The notes under the pieces were generated by a model. The model ran no database searches, had not been told where the DNA came from, and saw nothing but the letters and a program-made list of their open reading frames with translations. From the NCBI RefSeq assembly GCF_000730285.1, contig NZ_CP007174.1:2356001-2420000 (forward strand): 64,000 nt of DNA, given 5' to 3'. This document shows positions 9,029-18,859 of the stretch, piece after piece. Within the stretch, counting starts at the first letter, position 1. Every line of letters begins with the position of its first letter. The position numbers were made by a program, and so were the translations under genes. Source of the stretch: Candidatus Nitrososphaera evergladensis SR1 (GTDB lineage: Archaea > Thermoproteota > Nitrososphaeria > Nitrososphaerales > Nitrososphaeraceae).

Positions 9029-10342
9029 TTACTTTTTGTTCGGGTCGTACTTTTCGGTGATGTTCAGGACGACGCCTGCGGCGATGGTTGTTCCCATGTC
9101 GCGGAGCGCAAACCTGCCGATCTCCGGAAAGTCCTTGAACGTCTCGATTGCAAGCGGCCTGACTGGCTTTATCTTGACGATTGCCGCGTCACCCGTCTTT
9201 AGGAACTTGGGGTTCTCCTCTGTCGTTGCACCGGTCCTTGGGTCAATCTTGCTCACAAAGTGGGAGATTGTCGCCGCGACCTGCGCAGTGTGCGCGTGAA
9301 GCACCGGCGTGTAGCCCGGAGCGATTGCGGTCGGGTGCGAGATGACGATGATGCGTGCCTCAAATTCCTTTGCGACTGCCGGCGGGTTGTCTGACGGGCC
9401 GATAATGTCGCCGCGCTTGATCTGCTTCTTGTCGACGCCTCGGAGGTTAAAGCCGACGTTGTCGCCTGCCTCTGCCGACTCGAGCACTGTGTGGTGAGTC
9501 TCGATGGACTTGATTTCACCGACGGCGCCTGATGGCATGACTACGACCTTGTCGTTTGGCCTCATCTTGCCTGTCTCCACCCTGCCTACCGGCACGGTGC
9601 CGACGCCTGTGATTGTGTAAACGTCCTGTATTGGAACCCTGAGTGGCTTGCCGATTGGCTTCTCTGGCGGCTCGAACGCGTCAAGTGCCTCCGCAAGGGT
9701 CGGGCCCTTGTACCACGGCATGTTCTCGCTCTTCTTGACAAGATTATCGCCCTTCCAGCCGGACACCGGCACAAAGTTGACCTTGGCTATGTTAAAGCCG
9801 ACAGACTTTAGCATCTTCTCTACGTTGTCCCGGACTTCCTTGTAGCGTGCCTCCTGGTAGCCGACATCGTCCATCTTGTTCAATGCGACTACAATCTGGC
9901 CGACGCCGAGCGTCTTGGCAAGGAACGCGTGCTCCCTGCCCTGTCCTCCCGGCTCGATGGATGCCTCTGTCTCACCCGGCTTGACCGAGATGACGAGGAT
10001 GGCCGCGTCAGCCTCTGACGCGCCCGTGATCATGTTCTTGATAAAGTCCTTGTGACCCGGAGCGTCAATCAGCGTGAAAAAGTATTTTCCGGTCTCGAAT
10101 TTCTGGAAAGCAAGGTCGATGGTGATACCTCTTTCGCGTTCGTCCTTGATAGAGTCCATGACCCATGCGTACTTGAAAGTGTCACCCTTGCCGGTTGCCT
10201 CGGATTCTTTTGCATATGCATCAATAGTTCTCTGGTCAATTGCACCGAGATCGACGAGCAAGTGACCGACAGTAGTAGATTTACCATTATCGACGTGGCC
10301 TGTAACCACAATGTTCAGGTGTGGCTTTTTGCTAGCGCTCAT
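9029..10342 (-). CDS. tuf: Translation elongation factor 1-alpha
   Basis: This 437-residue GTPase brings aminoacyl-tRNA to the ribosome. G1 is GHVDNGKST, G3 is DAPGHKDFIKNM and G4 is NKMD; domains II and III follow (GVGTVPVGRVETG and GYTPVLHAHTAQV). An ATG six codons upstream (10360) is possible, but the TATA box at 10364-10377 would then be only a few bases away. The ATG at 10342 sits about 25 bases downstream of it, as a leaderless start requires. It is in an operon with rps10. Confidence 0.97.
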   Translation of the reverse strand: MSASKKPHLNIVVTGHVDNGKSTTVGHLLVDLGAIDQRTIDAYAKESEATGKGDTFKYAWVMDSIKDERERGITIDLAFQKFETGKYFFTLIDAPGHKDFIKNMITGASEADAAILVISVKPGETEASIEPGGQGREHAFLAKTLGVGQIVVALNKMDDVGYQEARYKEVRDNVEKMLKSVGFNIAKVNFVPVSGWKGDNLVKKSENMPWYKGPTLAEALDAFEPPEKPIGKPLRVPIQDVYTITGVGTVPVGRVETGKMRPNDKVVVMPSGAVGEIKSIETHHTVLESAEAGDNVGFNLRGVDKKQIKRGDIIGPSDNPPAVAKEFEARIIVISHPTAIAPGYTPVLHAHTAQVAATISHFVSKIDPRTGATTEENPKFLKTGDAAIVKIKPVRPLAIETFKDFPEIGRFALRDMGTTIAAGVVLNITEKYDPNKK

Positions 10343-10363
10343 AGGGCAAGAACGCTTCATGGG

Positions 10364-10377
10364 CTTTATTTATATTT
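10364..10377 (-). promoter_or_regulatory. TATA box for EF-1alpha/S10
   Basis: On the minus strand the run aaatataaataaag fits an archaeal TATA element. It ends 22 bases before the ATG at 10342, which supports a leaderless transcript and selects the downstream start. Confidence 0.7.
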
Positions 10378-10531
10378 CGCCTGCGATTCTTGCGATTTCT
10401 TGTACGCCTCACTCGCAAATTTTTTGCAGCCCATGCATGTGCGAGAGGCTTGATGTGCAAAATGTTCATTTGAACAGGAGAGAATTATCGGAAGAGTTTT
10501 AAGCCAAGAACCGCGACTTTTTTCTTCAGAC

Positions 10532-11656
10532 ATGCGGATCACGATCAGCGCAATCAAGGCAGACATTGGAGGCATTGGCGGCCACACCCGCCCAAGCGAC
10601 GAGCTCGTTGACGCGGTAAAGAACTTTGTAGCCAAGAACTCAAAGGGGATGCTTATCGATCATTACATCGGCTATAGCGGCGACGACATTCACATCATAA
10701 TGACGCACACGCTTGGAGTCGACAATGAAAAAATCCACAAGCTGGCGTGGGACGCGTTTACAGAGGGCACAAAGGTGGCCAAGGAGCAGGGGCTGTACGG
10801 CGCAGGCCAAGATCTATTGAAGGACTCGTTCTCTGGCAACGTCAAGGGCATGGGCCCGGGGGTAGCAGAGATTGAAATGGAGGAACGCCCAAGCGAGGTG
10901 TTTTGCATTTTTGCAGCCGACAAGACAGAGCCGGGCGCATACAACTTTCCGCTTTGGAGGATGTTTGTCGACGCAAGGAGCAACACCGGGCTTTTGATAA
11001 ACGAGCGCCTTGCAGAGGGCGTCGTATTTCGGATAATGGACGTCATGTCCGGCAAGGTCGCCGATCTAAAGATGTGGCAGGACAAGGCAGAGCTTGAGGC
11101 GGCCCTGATGTATCCCGGCAGGTACGTGGTTTCCGCGGTGTTTTCAGCAGACATGTCTGAGCAGATAGTGTCCGCGTCCACGGACCGCCTGCACAACATC
11201 GCCGGCACGTACGTCGGCAAGGACGACCCGATCATGATAGTAAGGACGCAGAAGAACTTTCCGGCGACCGAAGAGGCGGGAAGCGCGTTTAACGACCCGC
11301 ACTATGTGGCAGGCAACACGAGGGGGAGCCACCACATGCCACTGCAGCCAGTAAAACTCAATTCGCCGGCAAGCCTCAACTACTCCATACCCATCGTATC
11401 ATGCCTGCTTTTCAGTATGCACAACGGCAAGCTGACCGGCCCGCACGATGGCTTTGGCACTGCAGACTGGGACCTCCAGCGCATGTGGGCGGCAGAGCGC
11501 GCCATGATAATGCGCAACCAGGGCTTTATCCATCCTGCAACTCTCATCCCAGAAGAGCTAGAGTACAACAAGGGCTACCAGGCGCGCATGAGCAAGCTGG
11601 AATCCAAGTTCCGCGACCTCGACGCGCAGAAGAAGGGCAAAGCTGGCAAGCGTTGA
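10532..11656 (+). CDS. fbp: Bifunctional fructose-1,6-bisphosphate aldolase/phosphatase
   Basis: This 374-residue protein is of the archaeal FBP aldolase/phosphatase family, which makes fructose-6-phosphate from triose phosphates in two steps on one site. It begins ITISAIKADIGGIGGHTRPS, the metal- and phosphate-binding start of the family, and carries GYSGDDIHIIMTH and the C-terminal TGPHDGFGTADWD. A TATA-like agttttaag lies near 10494-10502, about 30 bases before the ATG. The stop (TGA, 11654-11656) overlaps the TTG start of triosephosphate isomerase, so the two gluconeogenic genes are coupled. The enzyme works only toward sugar formation, as expected in a CO2-fixing archaeon. Confidence 0.95.
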   Translation: MRITISAIKADIGGIGGHTRPSDELVDAVKNFVAKNSKGMLIDHYIGYSGDDIHIIMTHTLGVDNEKIHKLAWDAFTEGTKVAKEQGLYGAGQDLLKDSFSGNVKGMGPGVAEIEMEERPSEVFCIFAADKTEPGAYNFPLWRMFVDARSNTGLLINERLAEGVVFRIMDVMSGKVADLKMWQDKAELEAALMYPGRYVVSAVFSADMSEQIVSASTDRLHNIAGTYVGKDDPIMIVRTQKNFPATEEAGSAFNDPHYVAGNTRGSHHMPLQPVKLNSPASLNYSIPIVSCLLFSMHNGKLTGPHDGFGTADWDLQRMWAAERAMIMRNQGFIHPATLIPEELEYNKGYQARMSKLESKFRDLDAQKKGKAGKR

Positions 11657-12324
11657 ACCGGCCTTTCATCATCAATTTCAAGAATTATGGCGAGGCGTCT
11701 TCGGCAGAAAAGACGCTCGAGCTTGCAATGGCGGCGCAGGACGTTGCAAAAAGACTGGGAGTCGAGGTGGTGGTTGCGCCCCCGCAGCCGGCGCTTGCGC
11801 TCGTCTGCAAAAGCGTTGACATTCCCGTAGTAAGCCAGCACATCGACGACGCGCAGCAAGGCTCGACTACCGGGTTTTTCGTGCCAGAGATCGCAAAATT
11901 GTACGGCGCGTCAGGCTCTTTGATAAACCACAGCGAGCACAGGATCGGCGTTGATATTATCGCAAGCTTGGTAAAGAGGCTGCGCTCGCTGCAGATGACG
12001 TCAATAGTGTGCGCCCGCACGCCTGACGAGGTGGCAGCGATATCGAAAATGGAGCCGGACTTTATCGCAATCGAGCCTCCAGAGCTCATAGGCTCTGGCA
12101 GGGCAGTGTCAAAGGAAAACCCGGCCATCATAACAGATTCGATAAAGGCTGCAGGCGGCAGGTCAAAGGTGATCTGCGGCGCAGGCATCACCGATGAAAG
12201 CGACGTGGCAAAGGCAGTCGAGCTTGGCTCGTACGGCGTGCTGGTCGCTTCTGGCATAATCAAAGCCAAGTCGTGGCCTGACAAGATAGCCGAGCTTGCG
12301 CAGGGCATGAAGAAAATATCGTAA
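11653..12324 (+). CDS. tpiA: Triosephosphate isomerase
   Basis: This 223-residue, short archaeal-type TIM barrel interconverts the two triose phosphates. Visible landmarks are INFKNY (substrate Asn-x-Lys), NHSEHR (catalytic His), AIEPPELIGSG (catalytic Glu), and GAGI and GVLVASGI near the phosphate site. No ATG lies near the conserved N-terminus. The start is a TTG at 11653 that overlaps the preceding TGA (TTGA), so translation is coupled to fbp. Together the two genes form a compact gluconeogenic pair. Confidence 0.93.
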   Translation: MNRPFIINFKNYGEASSAEKTLELAMAAQDVAKRLGVEVVVAPPQPALALVCKSVDIPVVSQHIDDAQQGSTTGFFVPEIAKLYGASGSLINHSEHRIGVDIIASLVKRLRSLQMTSIVCARTPDEVAAISKMEPDFIAIEPPELIGSGRAVSKENPAIITDSIKAAGGRSKVICGAGITDESDVAKAVELGSYGVLVASGIIKAKSWPDKIAELAQGMKKIS

Positions 12325-12412
12325 TAATAATAGAAGATACGCAGAGTAAAGAGATTCTGTAAAGATCTGGAAAATTTCTTAAATATTCAGTCTTGCTGAA
12401 GTGCGCACAGAT

Positions 12413-13468
12413 ATGGTCGACGAGGCAAAGTTGAACGAGTTTATCGGCAAGGTGGTAAGCGACATGGGAGGAGGGGCAGGAGTACTCCTCGCATTTGTCG
12501 GCGACAGACTGGGACTGTACAGGGCGATGGCAGGTGCGGGCTCTATTACTGCAGACGCGCTTGCACAAAAAACAGGCACCAACCCGCGCATGATAAGAGA
12601 GTGGCTTGCAAGCCAGGCTGCAGGCGGGTACGTGTCGTACGACGCCAAAACAGGTGAGTACATGCTGCCGGAGGAGCAGGCGATGGCGCTTGCGCAGGAA
12701 GGAGGCCCGGCGTTCATGCAGGGCGGCTTTCAGATATTGGTGTCGCTTTTCAAGGACGAGCAAAAGATAATCGAGGCGGTAAGGACCGGAAGGGGGCTTT
12801 CGTGGGGCGACCACGACAAGTGCCTGTTTGAAGGCACCGAGCGCTTTTTCAGGCCGGCGTACAACGCAAACCTCATCAGGAACTGGATACCGGCACTTGA
12901 CGGCGTGGAGGCCAAGCTGGTAAAGGGCGCCAAGATGGCAGACGTCGGCTGCGGCCATGGCGCATCGACGATACTTTTGGCCAAGGCGTACCCAAACTCC
13001 AAGTTCTACGGGTTTGACTACCACGAGCCTTCCATTGAATGGGCAAAAAAGCAGGCAGAAAAAGAAGGGGTTGCAGACAGGGTGACATTCCAAGTGGCCA
13101 AGTCCACAGACTTTGCTGGCGACGACTATGACGTTGTTGCGTTCTTTGACTGCCTGCACGACATGGCCGACCCATATGGCGCGGCGGCCCACACGTACAG
13201 GGCGCTCAAGAAAAAGGACGGCACGATGTTCATAGTCGAGCCGTACGCCGAAGACAGGCTGGAGGACAACCTCAACCCGCTTGGGAGGCTGTTCTACTCT
13301 GCTTCGACTACCGTATGCGTGCCGGCGTCACTTGCGCAGGGCGGGCCGGGGCTTGGCGCGCAGGCAGGCGAGAAAAGGATACGCGAGGTAGTCGAAAAGG
13401 GCGGCTTTACCAGATTCAGGCGCGCCATGAAAAGCCCAGTGAACCTTGTGTACGAGGCTAGACCCTAG
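12413..13468 (+). CDS. Class I SAM-dependent methyltransferase with N-terminal winged helix
   Basis: This is a 351-residue protein. Residues about 1-95 form a winged-helix/dimerisation domain (LGLYRAMAGAGSITADALAQ, REWLASQAAGGY), and residues about 165-330 a Rossmann methyltransferase with motif I DVGCGHGAS and the acidic FDYHEP. A GTG at 12401 gives a start four codons longer. The TATA-like ttaaatatt (12379-12387) fits the ATG at 12413 better. Related two-domain proteins (Rv2258c-like) methylate small molecules; the substrate here is unknown. The 3' end overlaps the convergent membrane protein gene by 11 bases. Confidence 0.85.
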   Translation: MVDEAKLNEFIGKVVSDMGGGAGVLLAFVGDRLGLYRAMAGAGSITADALAQKTGTNPRMIREWLASQAAGGYVSYDAKTGEYMLPEEQAMALAQEGGPAFMQGGFQILVSLFKDEQKIIEAVRTGRGLSWGDHDKCLFEGTERFFRPAYNANLIRNWIPALDGVEAKLVKGAKMADVGCGHGASTILLAKAYPNSKFYGFDYHEPSIEWAKKQAEKEGVADRVTFQVAKSTDFAGDDYDVVAFFDCLHDMADPYGAAAHTYRALKKKDGTMFIVEPYAEDRLEDNLNPLGRLFYSASTTVCVPASLAQGGPGLGAQAGEKRIREVVEKGGFTRFRRAMKSPVNLVYEARP

Positions 13469-14090
13469 GCCTCGGCAGGTTCCAGTTGTACTTCATCGCA
13501 AACATGCGAAGCCCCGTTACAAGCGCGATGCACGGTATGGCCGCGACGTTGACGTCGACTCCGGCGGCAAGCATCCCAAAAAACACGACCACGCCGGCAA
13601 AGCTTGCAGACGCGTACAGCTCTTTGACAAACACTATCGGCACTTCATTGACAAAAACGTCGCGCAGTATCCCGCCCCCGATTGCGGTCACTATGCCTGC
13701 AAACGCCATCGCAAGGAAATTCATCCCAAACACGCTGTAGGCAAACGACGCGCCGATTATGGTAAAGACGCCAAGGCCTACTGCGTCAAATTTCAGGATA
13801 AGCCCCTCGTAGTGCTTGAACGACCTGTAGAGGAAAAAGATCGCAACTGCCATCCCTATCGTTATTATAACATAGAACGGGTTTGCTATGGCGACGGGCG
13901 GTATCCTGCCAAATATCACGTCCCGGAGCACGCCGCCTGCAACGCCGGTTATCGTGGCAAGTATGATGATTCCGACGATGTCGGACTTATGCTCGACTGC
14001 CTTGAACGCGCCGGTGGCTGCGAACGCGGCAGTCCCAAAGAGGTCTAGGAACTGGATGAGCGTGGAAACGGAAAGGCCGGGGTCCGCCAA
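13458..14090 (-). CDS. TRIC/UPF0126-type membrane protein
   Basis: This 210-residue protein has about six to seven membrane helices in two repeats. Each repeat carries the family motif: GGVLRDVIFGRIPP (about 52-65) and GGGILRDVFVNEVP (about 130-143). This internal duplication with GG.LRD is the hallmark of the UPF0126/TRIC family, which includes prokaryotic TRIC cation channels and proteins annotated as glycine transporters. It lies convergent to the methyltransferase. The transported ion or solute cannot be decided from sequence. Confidence 0.88.
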   Translation of the reverse strand: MADPGLSVSTLIQFLDLFGTAAFAATGAFKAVEHKSDIVGIIILATITGVAGGVLRDVIFGRIPPVAIANPFYVIITIGMAVAIFFLYRSFKHYEGLILKFDAVGLGVFTIIGASFAYSVFGMNFLAMAFAGIVTAIGGGILRDVFVNEVPIVFVKELYASASFAGVVVFFGMLAAGVDVNVAAIPCIALVTGLRMFAMKYNWNLPRPRV

Positions 14091-14191
14091 GGCCGGCTAG
14101 CTCTGGTTAGGCATTGATTTGAAACTATCGGTGTGTACAACGTTCATAACGTTTTAAACCAGCAGTTGGCAAGCTTTATTACAAAAAGAAC

Positions 14192-16876
14192 ATGAGCACA
14201 AGCGCGATTGCCAAGCCGATATACTTCTTTGACGAGGCTGACGGCAAGAACAGGGCACTCCTTGGAGGCAAGGGCGCCGGCCTTGCGGAAATGACAAAGC
14301 TGGGCCTGCCAGTCCCACCCGGCTTTATAATCACGACTGACATTTGCGAAAAGTTCTACGAGGCAGGCAAGCGCCTGCCGGACGGCCTGATGGACGAGGT
14401 GCGCAAGTCCATCCGGCGCCTTGAAACGATAACTGGCAAAAAGTTTGGCGACGCAAAAAACCCGCTTCTTGTCTCCGTCAGGTCAGGCGCGCCGGTGTCG
14501 ATGCCGGGCATGATGGACACGATCCTCAACCTCGGCCTGAACGACCAGACGGTGGAAGGACTTGCCGCGCAGAGCGGCGACGTCAGGTTTGCGCTTGATG
14601 CCTACCGGCGCTTTATCCAGATGTTTGGCAAGATAGTGCTTGGCGCAGACGACAGGCAGTTTGAAAAAGCGTTTGCAGGAAATAATAATAATGGCATCTC
14701 TGGCGAAAAGGCGCTGCGGCAGGTCATCGCGTCGTTCCGCTCGCTGTGCGAGGCAACGGGCAAGAGGTTTCCTGACGACCCGTACAAGCAGATAGAGCTT
14801 GCAATCGACGCGGTGTTTCGCTCGTGGATGGGCAAGCGCGCAGTAGAATACCGCAGGCAGTACGGAATCACGCCGGACATGGCAAACGGCACCGCAGTCA
14901 CGGTCGTGGCGATGGTGTTCGGCAACATGGGAAACGACAGCGCGACAGGCGTCGTGTTTACGCGAAACCCCGAGACAGGCGAGAAAAAGCTGTACGGCGA
15001 CTATTTGGTTAACGCGCAGGGCGAAGACGTCGTGTCGGGCAAGGCAAACCCAAGCCACATCGACCAGATGGAAAGCGAGATGCCGAAGGTGTTCAGCCAG
15101 TTGAGCCAAGTCTGCCAGAAACTGGAAAACCATTTCAGGGAATGCCAAGACGTCGAGTTTACCGTCGAACGCAGCAGGCTGTACATCCTGCAGACAAGGA
15201 CGGCCAAGATGAGCGCAGGTGCAAGCGTCAAGACGTCGGTGGACATGTACCACGAAGGCCTCATCAACAAGGTCGAGGCGCTGCAGCGAATTGACCCGGA
15301 GGGCCTTGAGCAGATACTGTACCCGAGGATCGACAGCCATGTAGTCAGGCAAAAGCCGGTTGCCACAGGGGTTGCGGCATCGCCGGGCGCGGCAAGCGGT
15401 ATCGCCGTTTTTGACGTAGCAAAGGCAGAGGCGATGGGCAAGCGCGGAGACAAAGTCATCCTCGTCAGAGAGGACACCAAGCCGGACGACGTGCCGGCGT
15501 TCTTCCAGTCAGTCGGCATACTCACCACTAGGGGCGGCAAGACCTCGCACGCGGCGGTGGTGGCAAGGGGCATGGGCAAGCCGTGCGTAGTTGGCTGCTC
15601 GCAGATAGAGATAGACCCGGAGGGCGCAAGCTTCTCCGTCAACGGCAGGGTGGCAGTCACAGAAGGCCAAAAGATAACTATTGACGGATCGACAGGCAGG
15701 GTGTATACAGTTGAAGTGCCCACCGTGGCTCCCGAGATAACGTCAGAATTCAAGGAGATCCTGCAGTGGTCGGCCGAGATGAAGGCGATAAGGATCCGCG
15801 CAAACGCCGACACGCCCGAGAGCGCGACTCTGGCAAGGAAGTATGGCGCAGAAGGCATCGGGCTGTGCAGGACAGAGCGCATGTTCAACCAGCACGACAG
15901 GATCGCGCTTTTCACAAAAATGGTCATGGCCGAGACGGAGCAAGAGCGAGAAAAAGCTCTGGCGGAACTTGAGCGCCTGCAAAGGTCCGACTTCAAGGCG
16001 ATATTCAAAGAGATGCAGGGGTTGCCGGTGACTATCAGGCTCCTTGACCCGCCGCTGCACGAGTTCCTTCCAAAGGAAGAAGACCTGATGATGCAGATTT
16101 TCGAGTTAAAGTCGGAGGGCGGGCACAGGGCAGAGGCAGAAATGCTAAAGCGCGAAAAGATGCTCAGGCGCGTGCGCGAGCTTTCCGAGATAAACCCGAT
16201 GCTCGGCCACAGGGGCGTCAGGGTCGGGATAACGTTTCCAGAGATATACGAGATGCAGATACGGGCAGTGTGCGAGGCGGCGGCTGACCTCACAAAAGAA
16301 GGCGTCAGGGTAGAGTCGCAGATAATGGTGCCGCAGGTGGCAACCGTCAACGAGCTTGCAACCGTCAGGCACATGTTCGAGTCTGTAAAACGCGAGGCCG
16401 AGCACAGGCACAGGATCAAACTAAAGATAGTCTTTGGGAGCATGATCGAAGTCGTCAGGTCGTGCCTCGTGGCAGACGAGATTGCTCACGTAGCTGATTT
16501 CCTCAGCTTTGGCACGAACGACCTCACGCAGGCCACGTTCAGCTTTAGCAGGGAGGACGCTGAAGGCAAGTTCCTGCCCTTTTACCTCGAGAAGGGAGTC
16601 ATAGCGGTCAACCCGTTCCAGAGCATAGACCAGAAAGGTGTGGGGCGGCTGATGAAGATGACGATAGAGATGGCAAGGAAGGTGAAAAAGGACATGGAGA
16701 TAGGCATCTGCGGCGAGCACGGAGGCGACCCCAAGTCCATCGAGTTTTGCACCACCATCGGGCTTGACTATGTGAGCGCCTCTTCGCACAGGATACCCAT
16801 CGCCATCCTTGCAGCGGCCCAGTCGGCCATCAGGGGCAACAAGAGCGGCAAGCTGTCCAGATTCCTGACTGATTGA
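14192..16876 (+). CDS. ppdK: Pyruvate, phosphate dikinase
   Basis: This 894-residue, full-length PPDK interconverts pyruvate + ATP + Pi and phosphoenolpyruvate + AMP + PPi. The N-terminal ATP-grasp domain starts GGKGAGLAEMTKLGLPVPPGF and has SVRSGAPVSMPGMMDT. The phosphohistidine domain has GGKTSHAAVVARGMGKPC, with the carrier His at about residue 456. The C-terminal TIM-barrel domain has GLCRTERMF, RLLDPPLHEFLP and SFGTNDLTQ, ending near GICGEHGGDP. TATA-like ttttaaacc lies at 14152-14160. It fits the same gluconeogenic route as the nearby fbp and tpiA genes. Confidence 0.97.
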   Translation: MSTSAIAKPIYFFDEADGKNRALLGGKGAGLAEMTKLGLPVPPGFIITTDICEKFYEAGKRLPDGLMDEVRKSIRRLETITGKKFGDAKNPLLVSVRSGAPVSMPGMMDTILNLGLNDQTVEGLAAQSGDVRFALDAYRRFIQMFGKIVLGADDRQFEKAFAGNNNNGISGEKALRQVIASFRSLCEATGKRFPDDPYKQIELAIDAVFRSWMGKRAVEYRRQYGITPDMANGTAVTVVAMVFGNMGNDSATGVVFTRNPETGEKKLYGDYLVNAQGEDVVSGKANPSHIDQMESEMPKVFSQLSQVCQKLENHFRECQDVEFTVERSRLYILQTRTAKMSAGASVKTSVDMYHEGLINKVEALQRIDPEGLEQILYPRIDSHVVRQKPVATGVAASPGAASGIAVFDVAKAEAMGKRGDKVILVREDTKPDDVPAFFQSVGILTTRGGKTSHAAVVARGMGKPCVVGCSQIEIDPEGASFSVNGRVAVTEGQKITIDGSTGRVYTVEVPTVAPEITSEFKEILQWSAEMKAIRIRANADTPESATLARKYGAEGIGLCRTERMFNQHDRIALFTKMVMAETEQEREKALAELERLQRSDFKAIFKEMQGLPVTIRLLDPPLHEFLPKEEDLMMQIFELKSEGGHRAEAEMLKREKMLRRVRELSEINPMLGHRGVRVGITFPEIYEMQIRAVCEAAADLTKEGVRVESQIMVPQVATVNELATVRHMFESVKREAEHRHRIKLKIVFGSMIEVVRSCLVADEIAHVADFLSFGTNDLTQATFSFSREDAEGKFLPFYLEKGVIAVNPFQSIDQKGVGRLMKMTIEMARKVKKDMEIGICGEHGGDPKSIEFCTTIGLDYVSASSHRIPIAILAAAQSAIRGNKSGKLSRFLTD

Positions 16877-16981
16877 TCAAAAAATGTGGTTGTTTTGTCA
16901 GGTTCAGTCCAAGACACACATCCATACGCCCTATTGGTCAATTGTTGTTAGTGCTGCAGTTGTTGTCGCTATCAGTTGTTG

Positions 16982-18484
16982 CTAGTGTCCAGCGAATCCG
17001 CCTTTGTCTGCCTCTCGCTGTTCCCCAGTCATTACCGCAGGCGCGATTTTTCTCCTTGCCACAGAGAGCGCCATGACAACAGACGCAATTGACACCAGCG
17101 CCGCCGTGAGGAATATCATGTTGTACGCGGCCTCGGTCGGAAACGTGCCTGGAACTCCCGGGACGGTCCCCTGGTCCATCTGCTGGAACATTCCGGCAAA
17201 CGACGGGCCAATCGACATTCCGACTAGGTTGAGGAGCATCGCCATCCCAAGGGCAATTCCGGTCACCTGCATCGGCACCGAAAGGAGTATCACGTTAAAC
17301 GCGCCGGTGATTGAAAGCGAGAGCCCGGCTGCGATTATCCCAAGCCCAACCGATACAATGTCTTCTGTCGAATGGAACGCCAACAGGCTAAAGAATCCCA
17401 TAGTGCTGATTGCAGTGCCTATCAACAATAGCCTGACGTTGCCGACTTTATTCAAGAGGAATCCCGACATTATCGTCCCTGCAAGCAGTACGATCATGAA
17501 GGGAAGCTGAACCCTTGCGGAGGTTATCGCGTCCCCTCCAAACCCAAGCGGCTCGGGGCTCCTCACCATGACAGGGATAGTCTGGTACACCATGAACATG
17601 GACATGAAGACCAGCATGATGACGATGACGGGAGGGAGGAAGAGCTTGCTGGTCATTATCTTCAGGTCTAGCAGAGGCATCTGCACTCTCTTTTCGATGG
17701 CGATAAATGCCGCAAGAGATGCCCCGGATGCCGCAAAGAGGCCTGCAAGCTGGTACACTGAATTGTCGCTGTTGGTTTCAAGCAGCGATATGCCTGCCAG
17801 AAATGTGACTATCGTGGCGGCAAGTGCTAGTGTTCCTTTTATGTCGATTTTCTGGGCATTTGATAGATTACCGCTGCCGCCCGCTTCCATTGTCGGCATT
17901 GGGATATGCCGGACGTGCACGAACTTTACTATCACAAGCAAGAGCGCAATTGCGGCAGGCAGTATCGCCAGAAACGTCGCCTGCCATCCAAAGTTCTGGA
18001 TTATGGCCGCGCCGGCTACCAGGCCGATGACGGCTCCGCCGGAAAATGTAGAGCTGAATATGGTCTGGCCTATTGCAAGCTTTTTCTCCGGAAGGACTTC
18101 TCTGATGATTCCAAAAGCAATAGGGAACATCGCCATCCCGACTCCCTGCGCCACTCTCGCCGCGACCATTATTTCGATGCTGTGGGCAAACCGTCCTGAA
18201 AGGATGCCCATTGCATAGACTGCCATCACTATGAGCAGTATCTTTTTCTTGCCATAGATGTCAGAGAGCTTGCCGGCAATCGGCGTCATGACCGCTCCCG
18301 CAATTATGTAAGATGCAAGTATCCACGACGAGGTGCTGTACGAGATGTGGAAATCGCGGATGAAATCCGGGATCGCTGGCAGTATCATCGTCTCGTCAAA
18401 CATGACAATCAGGCCAAGGCAGCTCAGGATTATGAGCGTCCTCCATCCCGAGCTATTCACGTCTTGTTTTTCTACGCTACCCAC
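16982..18484 (-). CDS. MFS transporter, 14-helix drug/proton antiporter type
   Basis: This 500-residue protein has about 14 hydrophobic helices. Motif A is GKLSDIYGKKK after the second helix, and DETMILPAIPDF in helix 1 is the D1 motif of the DHA2 (EmrB/QacA) branch. These are proton-coupled exporters of drugs or organic compounds. The start ATG at 18484 gives a short hydrophilic N-terminus. The space downstream, 16877-16981, holds no gene. Substrate is unknown. No regulator of the MarR/TetR type is adjacent. Confidence 0.87.
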   Translation of the reverse strand: MGSVEKQDVNSSGWRTLIILSCLGLIVMFDETMILPAIPDFIRDFHISYSTSSWILASYIIAGAVMTPIAGKLSDIYGKKKILLIVMAVYAMGILSGRFAHSIEIMVAARVAQGVGMAMFPIAFGIIREVLPEKKLAIGQTIFSSTFSGGAVIGLVAGAAIIQNFGWQATFLAILPAAIALLLVIVKFVHVRHIPMPTMEAGGSGNLSNAQKIDIKGTLALAATIVTFLAGISLLETNSDNSVYQLAGLFAASGASLAAFIAIEKRVQMPLLDLKIMTSKLFLPPVIVIMLVFMSMFMVYQTIPVMVRSPEPLGFGGDAITSARVQLPFMIVLLAGTIMSGFLLNKVGNVRLLLIGTAISTMGFFSLLAFHSTEDIVSVGLGIIAAGLSLSITGAFNVILLSVPMQVTGIALGMAMLLNLVGMSIGPSFAGMFQQMDQGTVPGVPGTFPTEAAYNMIFLTAALVSIASVVMALSVARRKIAPAVMTGEQREADKGGFAGH

Positions 18485-18859
18485 TCGCTTTTCAACTACC
18501 TACACGTATTCTAGAACCGGCTCGAAAGCCAAAGAGCTGTAAAGGTGCTAGGCAACGTCAAGCAAATCCCAGGCTCTCTGTCTTGCGCTGTCACGGAACG
18601 GTTATCTTGTGCCTTCTGATAATTAAACGTTTGATTCTTCAATCTCGGGTGTTTCTCAAACCGCGGCACGAATTGCCTCAGGTTTTGCGTAGCGGATCCG
18701 GCTTTATCGTTCACAGGTGTATGTTCTTGGATAGCATATAATGGATTCCGCCCCAAGGGGAGGTTTTACTTGCCGACTCTTGCAGGATCTAGAGAAATAA
18801 AATACGGCATCTGGCGGGCGGACAGCTTGAAAAGCTTTTCAAGCCTCTGCAAATGTCAT
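18485..18859. other. Intergenic space with no convincing gene
   Basis: A minus-strand frame of 81 codons (18511-18756) is open here, but it has no recognisable domain and odd composition, so I do not call it a gene. The main structure is a perfect 20-base palindrome near the end. The stretch may be a decayed gene or a long promoter region of the MFS gene. Confidence 0.4.
18825..18844. repeat. Perfect 20-base palindrome GCTTGAAAAGCTTTTCAAGC
   Basis: The ten bases GCTTGAAAAG are followed directly by their reverse complement. With no loop this looks more like a dimeric regulator site than a hairpin terminator. It lies 15 bases after the stop of the minus-strand methyltransferase, so terminator function for that gene is also possible. 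Confidence 0.5.

Noticed and set aside
12260-13192. 310-codon minus-strand frame over the methyltransferase
   Set aside because: Composition rich in Cys, His and Arg, typical of a shadow frame; the methyltransferase motifs are on the other strand.
15001-16443. 480-codon open frame antisense to ppdK
   Set aside because: It mirrors the coding frame of a full-length PPDK with all motifs; GC-rich coding sequence often leaves the opposite strand open. No recognisable protein.
18511-18756. 81-codon minus-strand frame in the spacer
   Set aside because: No domain, low hydrophobic core and no clear promoter; might be a gene remnant, not enough to claim.
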